Below are positions 29,265 through 37,662 of a stretch of 64,000 nucleotides of DNA, piece after piece (within the stretch, counting starts at the first letter, position 1; each line of letters starts with the position of its first letter). The notes under the pieces were generated by a model. It was not told the origin of the DNA. It saw only the letters and a list, made by a program, of their open reading frames with translations, and did no database searches. The stretch covers positions 558,001 to 622,000 of the forward strand of contig NZ_CP137642.1 of assembly GCF_033472595.1 (NCBI RefSeq), written 5' to 3'. Source of the DNA: Methanoculleus receptaculi (GTDB taxonomy: Archaea > Halobacteriota > Methanomicrobia > Methanomicrobiales > Methanoculleaceae). The translations under genes and the position numbers were made by a program.

Positions 29265-29756
29265 TTATTTTCGGCTCCTCTTGAAGGCTATAACATCTCC
29301 GACGGTCGTTGTCACCCGGTCAGGCCCCCCTATGGATATGGAATCTTCACCCGAGTCTATCAACCTGATATTGAGCGCCTTCTCAAGTTTTTGCCGGACA
29401 TCATCCTCGGGGATGAGGTCACCTTTCTCGATCTTCTTGATCAGGATCTCGCGCTCCTTGATCGCCTGCGCAAGGTCACGCGTTGACCAGCCTCTCTCTT
29501 CACGGGCTGCGCGGATCCGGTTTGGGTAATCCTCGACCAGTTCGCCTTCCATCAGGTCAAAGACATCTCTGGGCTTCCTTCGGGGGATCTGCGTAGCAAC
29601 CATTCCAGGCTTCTTCTGCGAACCACCACTCTGGCGCGGCTGCTGGACTTCTGTACCGTATTTTGCACATCTGGCGCAGACGCGGAGTTCTGCTCCTTCG
29701 ATCTGGATTATTTTCGACTGGCCCTGTATAGGGGCACCGCATAGTTCACACTGCAT
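29265..29756 (-). CDS. Multiprotein bridging factor 1 (archaeal MBF1)
   Basis: 163 residues from the ATG at 29756 (MQCELCGAPIQG). An N-terminal zinc ribbon uses CELCG and CARCAKYG; a linker of about 40 residues leads to an HTH domain of the MBF1/Cro type (IRAAREERGWSTRDLAQAIKEREILIKKIEKGDL). Archaeal MBF1 binds ribosomal subunits and is a general translation or transcription-linked factor. Divergent from PAN across a 57-bp promoter. Confidence 0.93.
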   Translation of the reverse strand: MQCELCGAPIQGQSKIIQIEGAELRVCARCAKYGTEVQQPRQSGGSQKKPGMVATQIPRRKPRDVFDLMEGELVEDYPNRIRAAREERGWSTRDLAQAIKEREILIKKIEKGDLIPEDDVRQKLEKALNIRLIDSGEDSISIGGPDRVTTTVGDVIAFKRSRK

Positions 29757-29813
29757 AACTCTCGCAAACAACTTTATATTTATTTTAACCTATATAAGTA
29801 ATCGAGGGGACGC
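29757..29813. promoter_or_regulatory. Compact divergent promoter for MBF1 and PAN
   Basis: Only 57 bp separate the two ATG codons. A TATA box for PAN reads CTATATAAG at 29792-29800; on the other strand AATAAATATAAAG (about 29776-29788) serves MBF1. Both would start transcription within a few bases of their ATG, so short or leaderless messages are expected. Confidence 0.55.
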
Positions 29814-31052
29814 ATGGAGGATTTTGCCCGGCAGGCACCAGACAAGGAAACCGGTGAAGACATCTACCAGTACCTCTTGGAGCGGATCAGCAGCCTCGAA
29901 AACCGAAACCTGGAACTGCGCGAGCAGTTCCGCCAGATGGAGTCGGAGAAGCGCTACATCGAGACTCAGAAGATCCGTTATGAGCGTGAGCTGCGCAAAT
30001 TGAAGAGCGAGATCGAGCAGCTCAGAAGCCCCCCTCTCGTTATAGGTACAGTTACTGACGTTATCGACAATAACCGCGTGATTGTGCGCAGCAGTGCAGG
30101 GCCGCGCTTTCTGGTCCGCACCTCCCAACTCATAGACCCCGAACTCCTCAAGCCCGGGGTGCGGTGCACACTCAACCAGCAGTCCCTTGCGATCGTCGAC
30201 GTGCTCCCCACGAGTTATGACGCACAGGTCTATGGTATGGAACTTGTAGAGTGCCCGGACGAGACTTACGAGCACATCGGAGGTCTTGAACCGCAGATCG
30301 AAGAGATCCGGGAAGCCGTAGAACTCCCTCTCACAAAGCCCCACCTATTTGAGAGGGTGGGGATCTCCCCGCCAAAAGGTGTCCTCCTCTACGGTCCGCC
30401 TGGGACGGGAAAAACCCTCCTCGCACGCGCGGTGGCCCATCACACAAACGCGCACTTTCTCCGGGTTGTCGGCTCAGAACTGGTTCAGAAATACATCGGT
30501 GAGGGCGCCCGCCTGGTCAGGGAACTCTTCGACCTTGCAAAACAGAAAGCGCCTTCAATCATCTTTATCGACGAGATCGATGCGATCGGCGCGCACCGGA
30601 GCGACTCGACCACCTCCGGCGATCGCGAGGTGCAGCGGACGCTGATGCAGCTCCTGGCCGAGATGGACGGCTTCGATAACCGGGGTGACGTCAAGATCAT
30701 CGCGGCAACCAACCGGATCGATATCCTTGACCGCGCCCTTCTACGGCCGGGGCGGTTCGACCGGATGATTGAGATCCCGCTCCCTGACCACCAGGGGAGG
30801 CTTGCCATCCTGAAGATTCATACGAAGCACATGAACCTCGGCGAAGACGTCGACCTAACCGAGGTTGCCAGGCTAACAGAGGGCAAGAACGGTGCCGATC
30901 TAAGGGCGATATGCATGGAAGCAGGCATGTTTGCTATCAGGATGGAGCGCGACATCGTCACCAGGGAGGATTTCATGAAAGCGATCGAGAAACTCTCGAT
31001 GGACTTTGACCGCCACCATATACACACAACCTTTGGCGAGATGTTCGCCTGA
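29814..31052 (+). CDS. pan: Proteasome-activating nucleotidase PAN
   Basis: 412 residues. AAA ATPase ring that unfolds proteins for the 20S proteasome. N-terminal coiled coil (about 15-72), OB-fold domain (75-132), Walker A GPPGTGKT (194-201), Walker B IIFIDEID, second region of homology [20 protein letters not shown]. The protein ends in MFA, so the HbYX tail that docks into the proteasome would have Phe in place of Tyr. Most characterised PANs end in a Tyr-containing tail. Confidence 0.96.
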   Translation: MEDFARQAPDKETGEDIYQYLLERISSLENRNLELREQFRQMESEKRYIETQKIRYERELRKLKSEIEQLRSPPLVIGTVTDVIDNNRVIVRSSAGPRFLVRTSQLIDPELLKPGVRCTLNQQSLAIVDVLPTSYDAQVYGMELVECPDETYEHIGGLEPQIEEIREAVELPLTKPHLFERVGISPPKGVLLYGPPGTGKTLLARAVAHHTNAHFLRVVGSELVQKYIGEGARLVRELFDLAKQKAPSIIFIDEIDAIGAHRSDSTTSGDREVQRTLMQLLAEMDGFDNRGDVKIIAATNRIDILDRALLRPGRFDRMIEIPLPDHQGRLAILKIHTKHMNLGEDVDLTEVARLTEGKNGADLRAICMEAGMFAIRMERDIVTREDFMKAIEKLSMDFDRHHIHTTFGEMFA

Positions 31053-31252
31053 TAAATTTTTTCATCTGTGTTCGCCATCATTGGAATCAACTTCATACCC
31101 GGCCGTGAACATCCAGCTCATGGAGCAACGATATGGAAACCGGTGGGTGGCAGGGGTTCCTCCGCTCAAACGGCATCTCCCGCCTCTCTCCTGCAGCATG
31201 GTCAACCTTTTTTGGAGACGCAGACTAAACTAACATGAGAAGGAGAGAGGCC

Positions 31253-31477
31253 ATGTGTATTGCAATGCCCGCTGAGGTAATCGAGATAAAAGAGGGCAAC
31301 ATCGGCGTCGTCGACTTCGGCGACCTGAAACAGGAAGTCCGGCTTGACCTTGTCGACGTCAGGGTCGGTGAGTTTGTGCTCGTCCATGTTGGGTTTGCCA
31401 TCCAACGCCTCAGCAGAGAGGAGGGGCTTGAGACCCGTGAGGTCTTCAAGCAGGTCTACGCTGCGATGGAGGACTGA
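31253..31477 (+). CDS. hypC: [NiFe] hydrogenase maturation chaperone HypC
   Basis: 74 residues from the ATG at 31253, opening MCIAMPAEVIEI; the N-terminal Met-Cys is essential because Cys2 holds the Fe(CN)2CO precursor. AGGAGAGAGG lies just upstream, and this site decides the start over an in-frame ATG six codons earlier. It hands the iron centre to the hydrogenase large subunit with HypD. Its stop overlaps the hypA start (TGATG). Confidence 0.95.
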   Translation: MCIAMPAEVIEIKEGNIGVVDFGDLKQEVRLDLVDVRVGEFVLVHVGFAIQRLSREEGLETREVFKQVYAAMED

Positions 31478-31818
31478 TGCACGAGTACAGCATCGCCTAT
31501 GACATCTACACAACCGCCCGCCGGGCTGCGATGGAGAACGACGCAAAAGAGGTGAAGCGCATCACACTGAACGTCGGCAGGATGGCGATGGTGAATCCAG
31601 AACAGGTTGAGTTCCTCTTCAACGTCATCGTCGAGGACGACCCGCTCTTCCCGGCGACCGAAATCTCCTGCCAGGACGTCGAGGTGCGCACCCGCTGCTC
31701 CTGCGGCTACGAGGGAGACGAACGGTTTGTCTGCCCCCGCTGCGGCAAGCTTCCTGAGGTCGTTGCAGGAATGGAGATTGTGGTCACCAGGATCGAGATA
31801 GAAGTGGACGGAGAATGA
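31477..31818 (+). CDS. hypA: Hydrogenase nickel insertion protein HypA
   Basis: 113 residues. MHEYSIAY carries the N-terminal His2 nickel site; the zinc site is formed by CSCGYEG and CPRCG. HypA loads nickel into the hydrogenase large subunit together with HypB. Overlaps hypC and hypE by a few bases, so the three are one operon. A hypB is not adjacent. Confidence 0.95.
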   Translation: MHEYSIAYDIYTTARRAAMENDAKEVKRITLNVGRMAMVNPEQVEFLFNVIVEDDPLFPATEISCQDVEVRTRCSCGYEGDERFVCPRCGKLPEVVAGMEIVVTRIEIEVDGE

Positions 31819-32810
31819 AAGTCAATCTCATGCACGGTGCCGGCGGCGAGGTGATGGGTGAACTCCTGCGCGTCATCACCAACCTGAAGCACAACAACGC
31901 CGGCGGGATAGGGCTCGAGTCGCTGGACGACGGCGCGGTCATCCCGCTAAACGGCCAGAACATCGTTTTTACGACCGATAGCCATGTTGTCTCGCCGATC
32001 TTCTTCCCGGGCGGGGATATCGGTCGCATCGCCATCTGTGGAACAGTAAACGACCTTGCCATGATGGGGGGGCGGCCGATCGCACTCTCGTGCGGTATGG
32101 TCATCCCCGAAGGTTTCGAGGTTGCAGACCTCGAACGGATCGTCGCCTCCATGGATGCCGCACTTGGGGAATGCGGGGCAAACCTTGTCACCGGAGACAC
32201 CAAGGTGGTGGAGCGGAGCGCGCTTGATACCATCATCATAAACACCGCCGGCATCGGCATAGCCGGACGGGTGGTGCGGGACTGCGGGCTTTCGGTCGGG
32301 GATCTGATCATAGTCAGCGGCACCCTCGGCGACCATGGTATCGCCATCATGGCCCATCGGGAGGGGTTCGATTTCGGCGGCCAGATAAGGTCCGACGTCT
32401 CCCCCCTCTGGCCGCTTGTCGAACGGGCGCTTGCTGCCGGCGAAATTCACGCCATGAAAGACCCGACCAGAGGGGGGTTTGCCAACGCAATCAACGAGAT
32501 GGCAAGGAAGAGCGGTGTCGGGGTCATAATAGATGAGGTGAACCTCCCCATCCGGGCGAGCGTCCGGAGCGCTGCGGGTATGCTCGGTATCGATCCGCTC
32601 GAGGTGGCGAACGAGGGAAAGGTCGTCATGGGAGTCGCGCCCGATGATGCGGAGACAGTTCTCGAGGCGCTACGCTCGCACCCCTATGGGCGTGAGGCGG
32701 CGATCATCGGCAGGGTCGTTGAGGGGTCGCATGTTGTCATGCGAACCACCGTAGGGGGGGAGCGGTTCATCGAACCGCCGATCGGTGACCCGGTGCCACG
32801 GGTCTGTTAG
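31815..32810 (+). CDS. hypE: Hydrogenase maturation protein HypE
   Basis: 331 residues of the AIR synthase-like family. It dehydrates a carbamoyl group on its C-terminal cysteine to make the cyanide ligand of the hydrogenase iron. Evident motifs: N-terminal HGAGGEVM, FTTDSHVVSPIFFPGGDIG, KDPTRGGFANAINEMA, and the extreme C-terminus PVPRVC, where the last residue is the carrier Cys. Ends the hypCAE operon. Confidence 0.95.
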   Translation: MKVNLMHGAGGEVMGELLRVITNLKHNNAGGIGLESLDDGAVIPLNGQNIVFTTDSHVVSPIFFPGGDIGRIAICGTVNDLAMMGGRPIALSCGMVIPEGFEVADLERIVASMDAALGECGANLVTGDTKVVERSALDTIIINTAGIGIAGRVVRDCGLSVGDLIIVSGTLGDHGIAIMAHREGFDFGGQIRSDVSPLWPLVERALAAGEIHAMKDPTRGGFANAINEMARKSGVGVIIDEVNLPIRASVRSAAGMLGIDPLEVANEGKVVMGVAPDDAETVLEALRSHPYGREAAIIGRVVEGSHVVMRTTVGGERFIEPPIGDPVPRVC

Positions 32811-32875
32811 AGGGGCGGCCACACCTTCTTTTATATTTCAATGCATCTCCAGACAGACTCTGATGAAGAGAGACC

Positions 32876-33307
32876 ATGACGTATGAAGGGGAGTTCGAGG
32901 TGCGTCTGGTGGACGCCTGGGACTTGGATGCGATCGCAGACCTCTACCGGGCTGGCGGCTGGTGGAAAGAAGAATGGAACCCGGCAGGCCTGTCCTCACT
33001 CATCAGAGGGAGTTTCGCCTTTGCCGTCGCAGTTGAGTCCTCGACCGGCAGAACGGTAGGCATGGGAAGGGTGATCTCGGATGGGGTATCGGACGGCTAC
33101 GTTCAGGATCTGGTCGTCCACCCAAACTACCGGGATCGGGATATCGGAACGATGATCTTATCTGCGCTACTCAAAGAGTGTACGTCTGCAGGTGTCACCT
33201 GGATTGCCCTTATAGCCGAGCCCGAAACAGAGGCATTCTATGCCAGGTCCGGCTTTCAGAGAATGGAAGGGCACACACCCATGCGATGGTACCCGGAAAA
33301 GAGATGA
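32876..33307 (+). CDS. GNAT family N-acetyltransferase
   Basis: 143 residues with the GNAT fold: VGMGRVISDGVSDGYVQDLVVHPNYRDRDIGTMIL contains strand 4 and the acetyl-CoA binding loop (shown as VQDLVVHPNYRDRDIG), and EAFYARSGFQRMEGHTPM forms the usual end. Close relatives are annotated only by domain; substrate unknown. A TTTTATATT promoter element lies near 32830. The next gene follows after 3 bp. Confidence 0.85.
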   Translation: MTYEGEFEVRLVDAWDLDAIADLYRAGGWWKEEWNPAGLSSLIRGSFAFAVAVESSTGRTVGMGRVISDGVSDGYVQDLVVHPNYRDRDIGTMILSALLKECTSAGVTWIALIAEPETEAFYARSGFQRMEGHTPMRWYPEKR

Positions 33308-33310
33308 GAC

Positions 33311-34225
33311 ATGTTAAGATTTGCCGATTTCAAGCCCGTAAGCCTGGAAGATCGCGAGGTGTTCCAGGAGCATTACCAGCATCACCCCCAGATGCACAGC
33401 GACAACACGTTCGCAAACATGGTCTGCTGGAACCACTATGCGGATTACCGTTTTTGCAAGGCCGGCGGTTCGATCATCCTCTCAAACACCATCGACGGTG
33501 TAACCGCCTTCCGTTACCCGATCGGCCCGGAAGATCCCGACCTTCTCGATGATGTCATCGACCTTTCACTCCGGGAGGGCGGGGAGACGCCTCTGCAGGT
33601 TCTGGATCCGGCGGGCGAGGCATTCATCCGGAAATGTTACCCCGACCTCCCGCTGCACCCGGACAGGAACTTCTTTGACTACGTCTACCGGACGGATGAC
33701 CTTGCCGATCTCCCGGGAAAGGGTTACGCCACCATACGGCACCAGGTGAACCGGTTTGCGCGGGACTACAACTATACCATCGAGGAGATCACCAGGGATA
33801 ACCTGGACGACGTCTGGGAGTTCCTGATAATCTGGTGCGAGTGGCGAGACTGTGACTCCATGCCCATCCTTGCTTACGAGAGAGAGGCCATCCTGTTTGC
33901 CGTGAACAACTTCTTCGAGATCGGGCTTGAGGGCTGGGCTATAAGGATTGGGGATGCCATCGGGGCGATATCAATCTTGGGGCCAGTAAACAGGGATATG
34001 GCCGTCGTTCACTTTGAAAAAGCTCTTCCTGAGACATATCGCGACATCTACAAGGTCATCATGAGCGAGACGGCGAGAGAACTTTGTGACCACTACCGCT
34101 ACATCAACCGGGAGTGCGACATGGGTGCGCCAGGGCTTCGCGAGTCAAAGACCCGCTACCACCCCGCCTGCATGGTTGAAGTCCACTATATGACCCGGGA
34201 CGACCTGGAGGCATGCTGCCGGTGA
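33311..34225 (+). CDS. DUF2156 protein (lysyltransferase C-terminal-like GNAT fold)
   Basis: 304 residues that read as the DUF2156 family, the fold shared with the lipid lysyltransferase MprF C-terminal domain: FSDNTFANMVCWNHYADYRF near residues 35-54, a central IRHQVNRFARDYNY segment and a C-terminal INRECDMGAPGLRESKTRYHP. These proteins have two fused GNAT-like halves and probably transfer an aminoacyl or acyl group. Between a GNAT gene and pyrC, overlapping the latter. Confidence 0.75.
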   Translation: MLRFADFKPVSLEDREVFQEHYQHHPQMHSDNTFANMVCWNHYADYRFCKAGGSIILSNTIDGVTAFRYPIGPEDPDLLDDVIDLSLREGGETPLQVLDPAGEAFIRKCYPDLPLHPDRNFFDYVYRTDDLADLPGKGYATIRHQVNRFARDYNYTIEEITRDNLDDVWEFLIIWCEWRDCDSMPILAYEREAILFAVNNFFEIGLEGWAIRIGDAIGAISILGPVNRDMAVVHFEKALPETYRDIYKVIMSETARELCDHYRYINRECDMGAPGLRESKTRYHPACMVEVHYMTRDDLEACCR

Positions 34226-35475
34226 CCGCCGACCTGCTGCTCCGGAACGTTGCATCACCTACAGGAAGGCGCGCCGATATCGCCGTCACTGGCGGTGTTG
34301 TCCGCCACGTCGGCGCAGCGGTTCGTGCCGATGAGACGATAGACTGCAGCAGGTTCACCTGCCTTCCCGGCGCGGTCGATATGCATGTCCACATGCGGGG
34401 CGGGGTGCAGGCAGATAAGGAAGACTGGCGTTCGGGCACGGTAAGCGCGGTCGCCGGCGGGGTAACGCTCGTCGTCGACCAGCCAAACACAGTCCCCCCG
34501 ATCACCACACCCGACCGCCTCCGGGCGCGCATCCGCGAGGCAGGGGAACAGGCCGTATGCGGGTTTGCCATTAACGCCGGTGTCCTCCCGGACGCGGACC
34601 TGACAGGGATGTGGAAGGCAGGCGCGATGGCGTTCGGGGAGACGTTCGCAGCACCGTCGAGTTATGGGGAGGGGCTTGACCTGGAGAGCCTGAGGGCTCT
34701 CTTCGCCCGTATCCACACCCTCGGAGGGCTTGCAACCGTCCATGCCGAGGAGGTCTGCGGAACGGCGCCGGAAACCCTCGCCGAGCACGACCGTGCGCGG
34801 CCGGGTGAGGGCGAGGCACGCGCTGTAGGGAGGGTTGGCGAACTCGCACCGGTGGGGATGCGGCTTCATTTCTGCCACCTGAGCACCGCTGCCTCGGTCA
34901 GGGCTGCCCGCGGCAGCGTAGAGGTGACACCCCACCACCTCTTTCTCTCGTACGAAGACTTCGATCCGGACAACACCCTGGCCAGGGTGAACCCGCCGCT
35001 AAGGGACGAAGCGACACGGCGTGCTCTATGGTCATGCTGGGATGCGATCGACGTCATTGCCTCCGACCACGCCCCACACACTCTTGCCGAGAAGAGCGTC
35101 CCGTTCAGATCAGCCCCTTCAGGCATCCCCGGTATCGAGACGATGGTCCCCCTCCTGATGGCGGCGGTGTACCGGGGGCGGATCAGCCTCCTGTCAGTGA
35201 TCGAGAAGACCTCGTGGAGACCCTCGGAGATCCTCGGCCTCCCTCGCGCAGGGTTCGAACCGGGTGACAGGGCGGACTATGCCCTCTACCCTGACGAACT
35301 CACCCGGATCGATGCCTCCCGCCTTCACACGAAGTGTGGCTGGTCGCCATTTGAAGGGAGTGAAGCGGTCTTTCCGGAAGAGGTGATCGTGGGAGGAGTG
35401 CGGGTCTACGCCCACGGCGACCTCCTGGAGGCACGCCCCCGATTCTGCCCCGGCAAAGGATATTTATTGCAGTGA
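34213..35475 (+). CDS. pyrC: Dihydroorotase
   Basis: 420 residues. Third step of pyrimidine synthesis. Metal-binding DMHVHMRGG (about residue 55-64), a later His in VHAEEV and CHLSTAAS, and Asp in ASDHAPHT are in the expected order for amidohydrolases. At the usual position of the carboxylated Lys the segment reads MAFGETFAAP, with no Lys. The alternative start GTG at 34222 would overlap the preceding stop as GTGA and is as likely as the ATG at 34213. Confidence 0.9.
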   Translation: MLPVTADLLLRNVASPTGRRADIAVTGGVVRHVGAAVRADETIDCSRFTCLPGAVDMHVHMRGGVQADKEDWRSGTVSAVAGGVTLVVDQPNTVPPITTPDRLRARIREAGEQAVCGFAINAGVLPDADLTGMWKAGAMAFGETFAAPSSYGEGLDLESLRALFARIHTLGGLATVHAEEVCGTAPETLAEHDRARPGEGEARAVGRVGELAPVGMRLHFCHLSTAASVRAARGSVEVTPHHLFLSYEDFDPDNTLARVNPPLRDEATRRALWSCWDAIDVIASDHAPHTLAEKSVPFRSAPSGIPGIETMVPLLMAAVYRGRISLLSVIEKTSWRPSEILGLPRAGFEPGDRADYALYPDELTRIDASRLHTKCGWSPFEGSEAVFPEEVIVGGVRVYAHGDLLEARPRFCPGKGYLLQ

Positions 35476-35499
35476 GATAAATAATAGATAGCCGATAAA

Positions 35500-35658
35500 G
35501 CGCACCTTATAGGTCCCCGGGTGATCACAGGCAGGACGCCAGGATATGAACCACGGGACAACCCGGGTGCGCGACAGGCACGCCCGGCATATGGGTTCGA
35601 TCGGGTGAGGGACGGCACAAGGCCACCAGTGATCCTGGATCGTTAGTGCCGGGCGACA
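35500..35658 (+). ncRNA. Tandem H/ACA-like pseudouridylation guide RNA
   Basis: Two consecutive 73-75 nt hairpins, each followed by ACA. Hairpin 1: stem GCGCACC (35500-35506) with GGTGCGC (35566-35572), upper stem GTCCC (35513-35517) with GGGAC (35555-35559), pocket strands of 6 nt on each side, and ACA at 35574-35576, 14 nt below the upper stem. Hairpin 2: a 9-bp stem (35581-35589 with 35647-35655), upper stem CGATC (35598-35602) with GATCG (35638-35642), ACA at 35656-35658. Both have GGGTGA on the 5' side and TGA on the 3' side, able to form the G.A pairs of an L7Ae kink-turn. A TATTTATT box at 35461-35468 and a T-rich end at 35672-35677 frame it. Targets not identified. Confidence 0.6.
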
Positions 35659-35679
35659 CTCGTTCAAGGGGCTTTTCTG

Positions 35680-35997
35680 ATGGATACCTATGCCAATGCT
35701 GTCTCTGAGACACCGGATGGGGTGACCATTGCTCTCGACGTTACAGCAGGTGCAAAACGGTCTCTGTTCCCCGCGGGTTACAACGAGTGGCGTCGGAGTA
35801 TCCGATGTCAGGTGGCAGCCCCCGCAGTCGGCGGGAGAGCAAACCGTGCCGTCATAGACCTCCTGGCAAAGACGTTTGAGGTGTCCCGCGGCAACGTGAC
35901 GATCGTTGCCGGGCATGCATCTTCATCAAAGGTTGTGGCGATCTCCGGTTTATCACGTTCCCGTGCTCTCGAATGCCTGAACCGCTTCGACGCATGA
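35680..35997 (+). CDS. DUF167 / YggU family protein
   Basis: 105 residues, small alpha/beta protein family. Typical segments are VTAGAKRSLF, CQVAAPAVGGRANRAVIDLLAKTFEV and VTIVAGHASSSKVVAISG. Function unknown in all domains of life. It follows the H/ACA-like RNA closely; they might be read from one promoter. Confidence 0.88.
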   Translation: MDTYANAVSETPDGVTIALDVTAGAKRSLFPAGYNEWRRSIRCQVAAPAVGGRANRAVIDLLAKTFEVSRGNVTIVAGHASSSKVVAISGLSRSRALECLNRFDA

Positions 35998-36126
35998 ATG
36001 GTCTGTCGGAGACATAACCTGCAATTTTACGGCAATTCTCATTACGAAAGCCAGAAGACAGTAAAAAGGAGAGGGATATATAAGTATAATATGTGATGTA
36101 GCCTTTTCCAGGTTTAGATTATGTCC

Positions 36127-37527
36127 GTGAACTACCCCGCCCTGAAGGGCGGGGCTTCCTGCTTCATGGCCAACACTTGCATCACAGAGATGTGATGTAG
36201 AGGTCTTGGCTCCACAGGCTCAAAGGGCTGTTCCATCCCCACGCGGTGGATATTTACCGCAGCGTTGTAATCTCTATTGGCAACAAACCCACAGTATGGG
36301 CATTCGTGGACTCTCTCGGAGAGCGTCTTTTTCACGATGCTTCCGCAGTTCGAACACATCTGTGTCGTGTCGCGGGGATCGACTTTGACGAGTTCCGTAC
36401 CAGCACTTTCAGCCTTGTACGAGAGGTAAGAATAAAATCGTCCCCACGACGCACTGTGGATACTTCTCCGGAGCCCGCGAGATTTGCCGTTCTCTTTCAA
36501 ATACTTGATATTCAGGTCTTCAACACAGATCGTCGCATAGGTGTCAACGTACTGACGGGAGAGTTTGTGCAGGAAATCGTTCTTCTGGTTGGTGACATGA
36601 TCATAGACCTTCTCCAGTTTCCTTTTTGCTTTCTTCCAGTTTTTCGAGAACCGTTTTTTCCGGGCAAGACTCCGCTGGATCTTCTTGATCCTGCCCAGAG
36701 AATGTTCATAGAACCTGGGGTTCTCGATCACTGCACCGTCACTATCGACCGCAAACGAATCCAACCCGACATCGATACCGACAGACTGCCCTTCACGCTT
36801 TGATGAAGACACTGTCTGCTCTGTCTGAATGATCACATACCATCTATCGCCGGAACGGGTGATCAGGACACCCTTCACCTTCCCGGTGTATGGTCGGTGC
36901 ATGTTGAACGGAATCGTTCCGATCTTCGAGAACGTAATCGAACTATGCTCGCGATCGATCTTGAAACCCGACTGATTATAATTGATCGTCCGGTATCGGG
37001 CTGCACTCTTGAATCGGAGTTTGCCGATCTTCCGTCCTCTCTTCTTTGTCTGCGAGAGTGCAGCGATGTTGCTCCAGAGGGTATAGTTGACCATCTGGAG
37101 CACTTTAGAGTATACGTCCTTGAGTGCAGGATTCTCCTCTTTCAGCGTGACGATCCGCGCCTGCATTTCTCGCATCGTCGGAGAGATCCCACCCTCTCGT
37201 GCCGTGTTGCATTCTTCGAGAAGTTTGTTGTAGAGCCACCTACAGGTATCAAGTGCAGTGTTCAGCCGTGTTTCCACGGTTGCGTCTGGATACGCTTGGT
37301 ACTTGTAGGAAACGATCATTTACTTCTCCATCTGCGAGTCAACATACTCCTTCAGCGCATCGAGACTTACCTGTCCTGATGTACCTGTACCGAATGTGCA
37401 GACCTATCAAGTTTATACCTCATGTTGGGTGAATGATATATCTATCGCAGGAAGGGCGGCTCCGCTTTCATCCCCATCGTGAACGGTGGGGACTTCCCGC
37501 TCCGCCCCCTTCACCCCCGCAAGTTAA
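36127..37527 (-). mobile_element. Complete tnpB-only element of the IS200/IS605 superfamily (IS1341 type)
   Basis: About 1.4 kb, minus strand. The left end (37440-37527) has the TTGCGGGGGTGAAGG start and a TCCCC-ACCGTTCACGA-TGGGGA hairpin; the right end (36127-36160) has GCCCCGCCC-TTCA-GGGCGGGG followed by TAGTTCAC. It carries one intact gene, tnpB, and no tnpA, so it could move only with a TnpA supplied in trans. The right end overlaps the tnpB stop, as expected where the omega (reRNA) guide RNA is made from the 3' end of tnpB plus flanking DNA. Deleted relatives lie at 80-303 and 5318-5730. Confidence 0.88.
36132..37319 (-). CDS. tnpB: RNA-guided nuclease TnpB
   Basis: 395 residues, intact. 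The split RuvC site is complete: Asp183 in GIDVGLD, Glu267 in CVEDLN and Asp350 in RDYNAAVNI. The zinc finger has CSNC (322-325) and CPYC (340-343). The N-terminus MIVSYKYQAYPDATVETRL is the usual TnpB start, with the RNA-binding region to about residue 170. TnpB cuts DNA next to a short target-adjacent motif using omega RNA. The last 30 residues are encoded by the element right end, so the frame overlaps the RNA. Confidence 0.95.
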   Translation of the reverse strand: MIVSYKYQAYPDATVETRLNTALDTCRWLYNKLLEECNTAREGGISPTMREMQARIVTLKEENPALKDVYSKVLQMVNYTLWSNIAALSQTKKRGRKIGKLRFKSAARYRTINYNQSGFKIDREHSSITFSKIGTIPFNMHRPYTGKVKGVLITRSGDRWYVIIQTEQTVSSSKREGQSVGIDVGLDSFAVDSDGAVIENPRFYEHSLGRIKKIQRSLARKKRFSKNWKKAKRKLEKVYDHVTNQKNDFLHKLSRQYVDTYATICVEDLNIKYLKENGKSRGLRRSIHSASWGRFYSYLSYKAESAGTELVKVDPRDTTQMCSNCGSIVKKTLSERVHECPYCGFVANRDYNAAVNIHRVGMEQPFEPVEPRPLHHISVMQVLAMKQEAPPFRAG

Positions 37528-37662
37528 AAAAGGTTGCTGTGAGACTTCCATCTGATTTAAGTAATCATAGCTTAAATATATATCTATCTGTATGTCCGCG
37601 CATGCAAAAACCCGTGGAAAATACAGAAATATGGATTACATTTACAGAGGAGGCAGGACTCC

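Noticed and set aside
35500-35572. Possible tRNA gene, because the length is 73 nt and the ends pair in 7 bp
   Set aside because: No T-loop GTTC at the right place, no D-arm pattern and no anticodon stem. The second hairpin has the same length and both end in ACA, which fits H/ACA guide RNA better.
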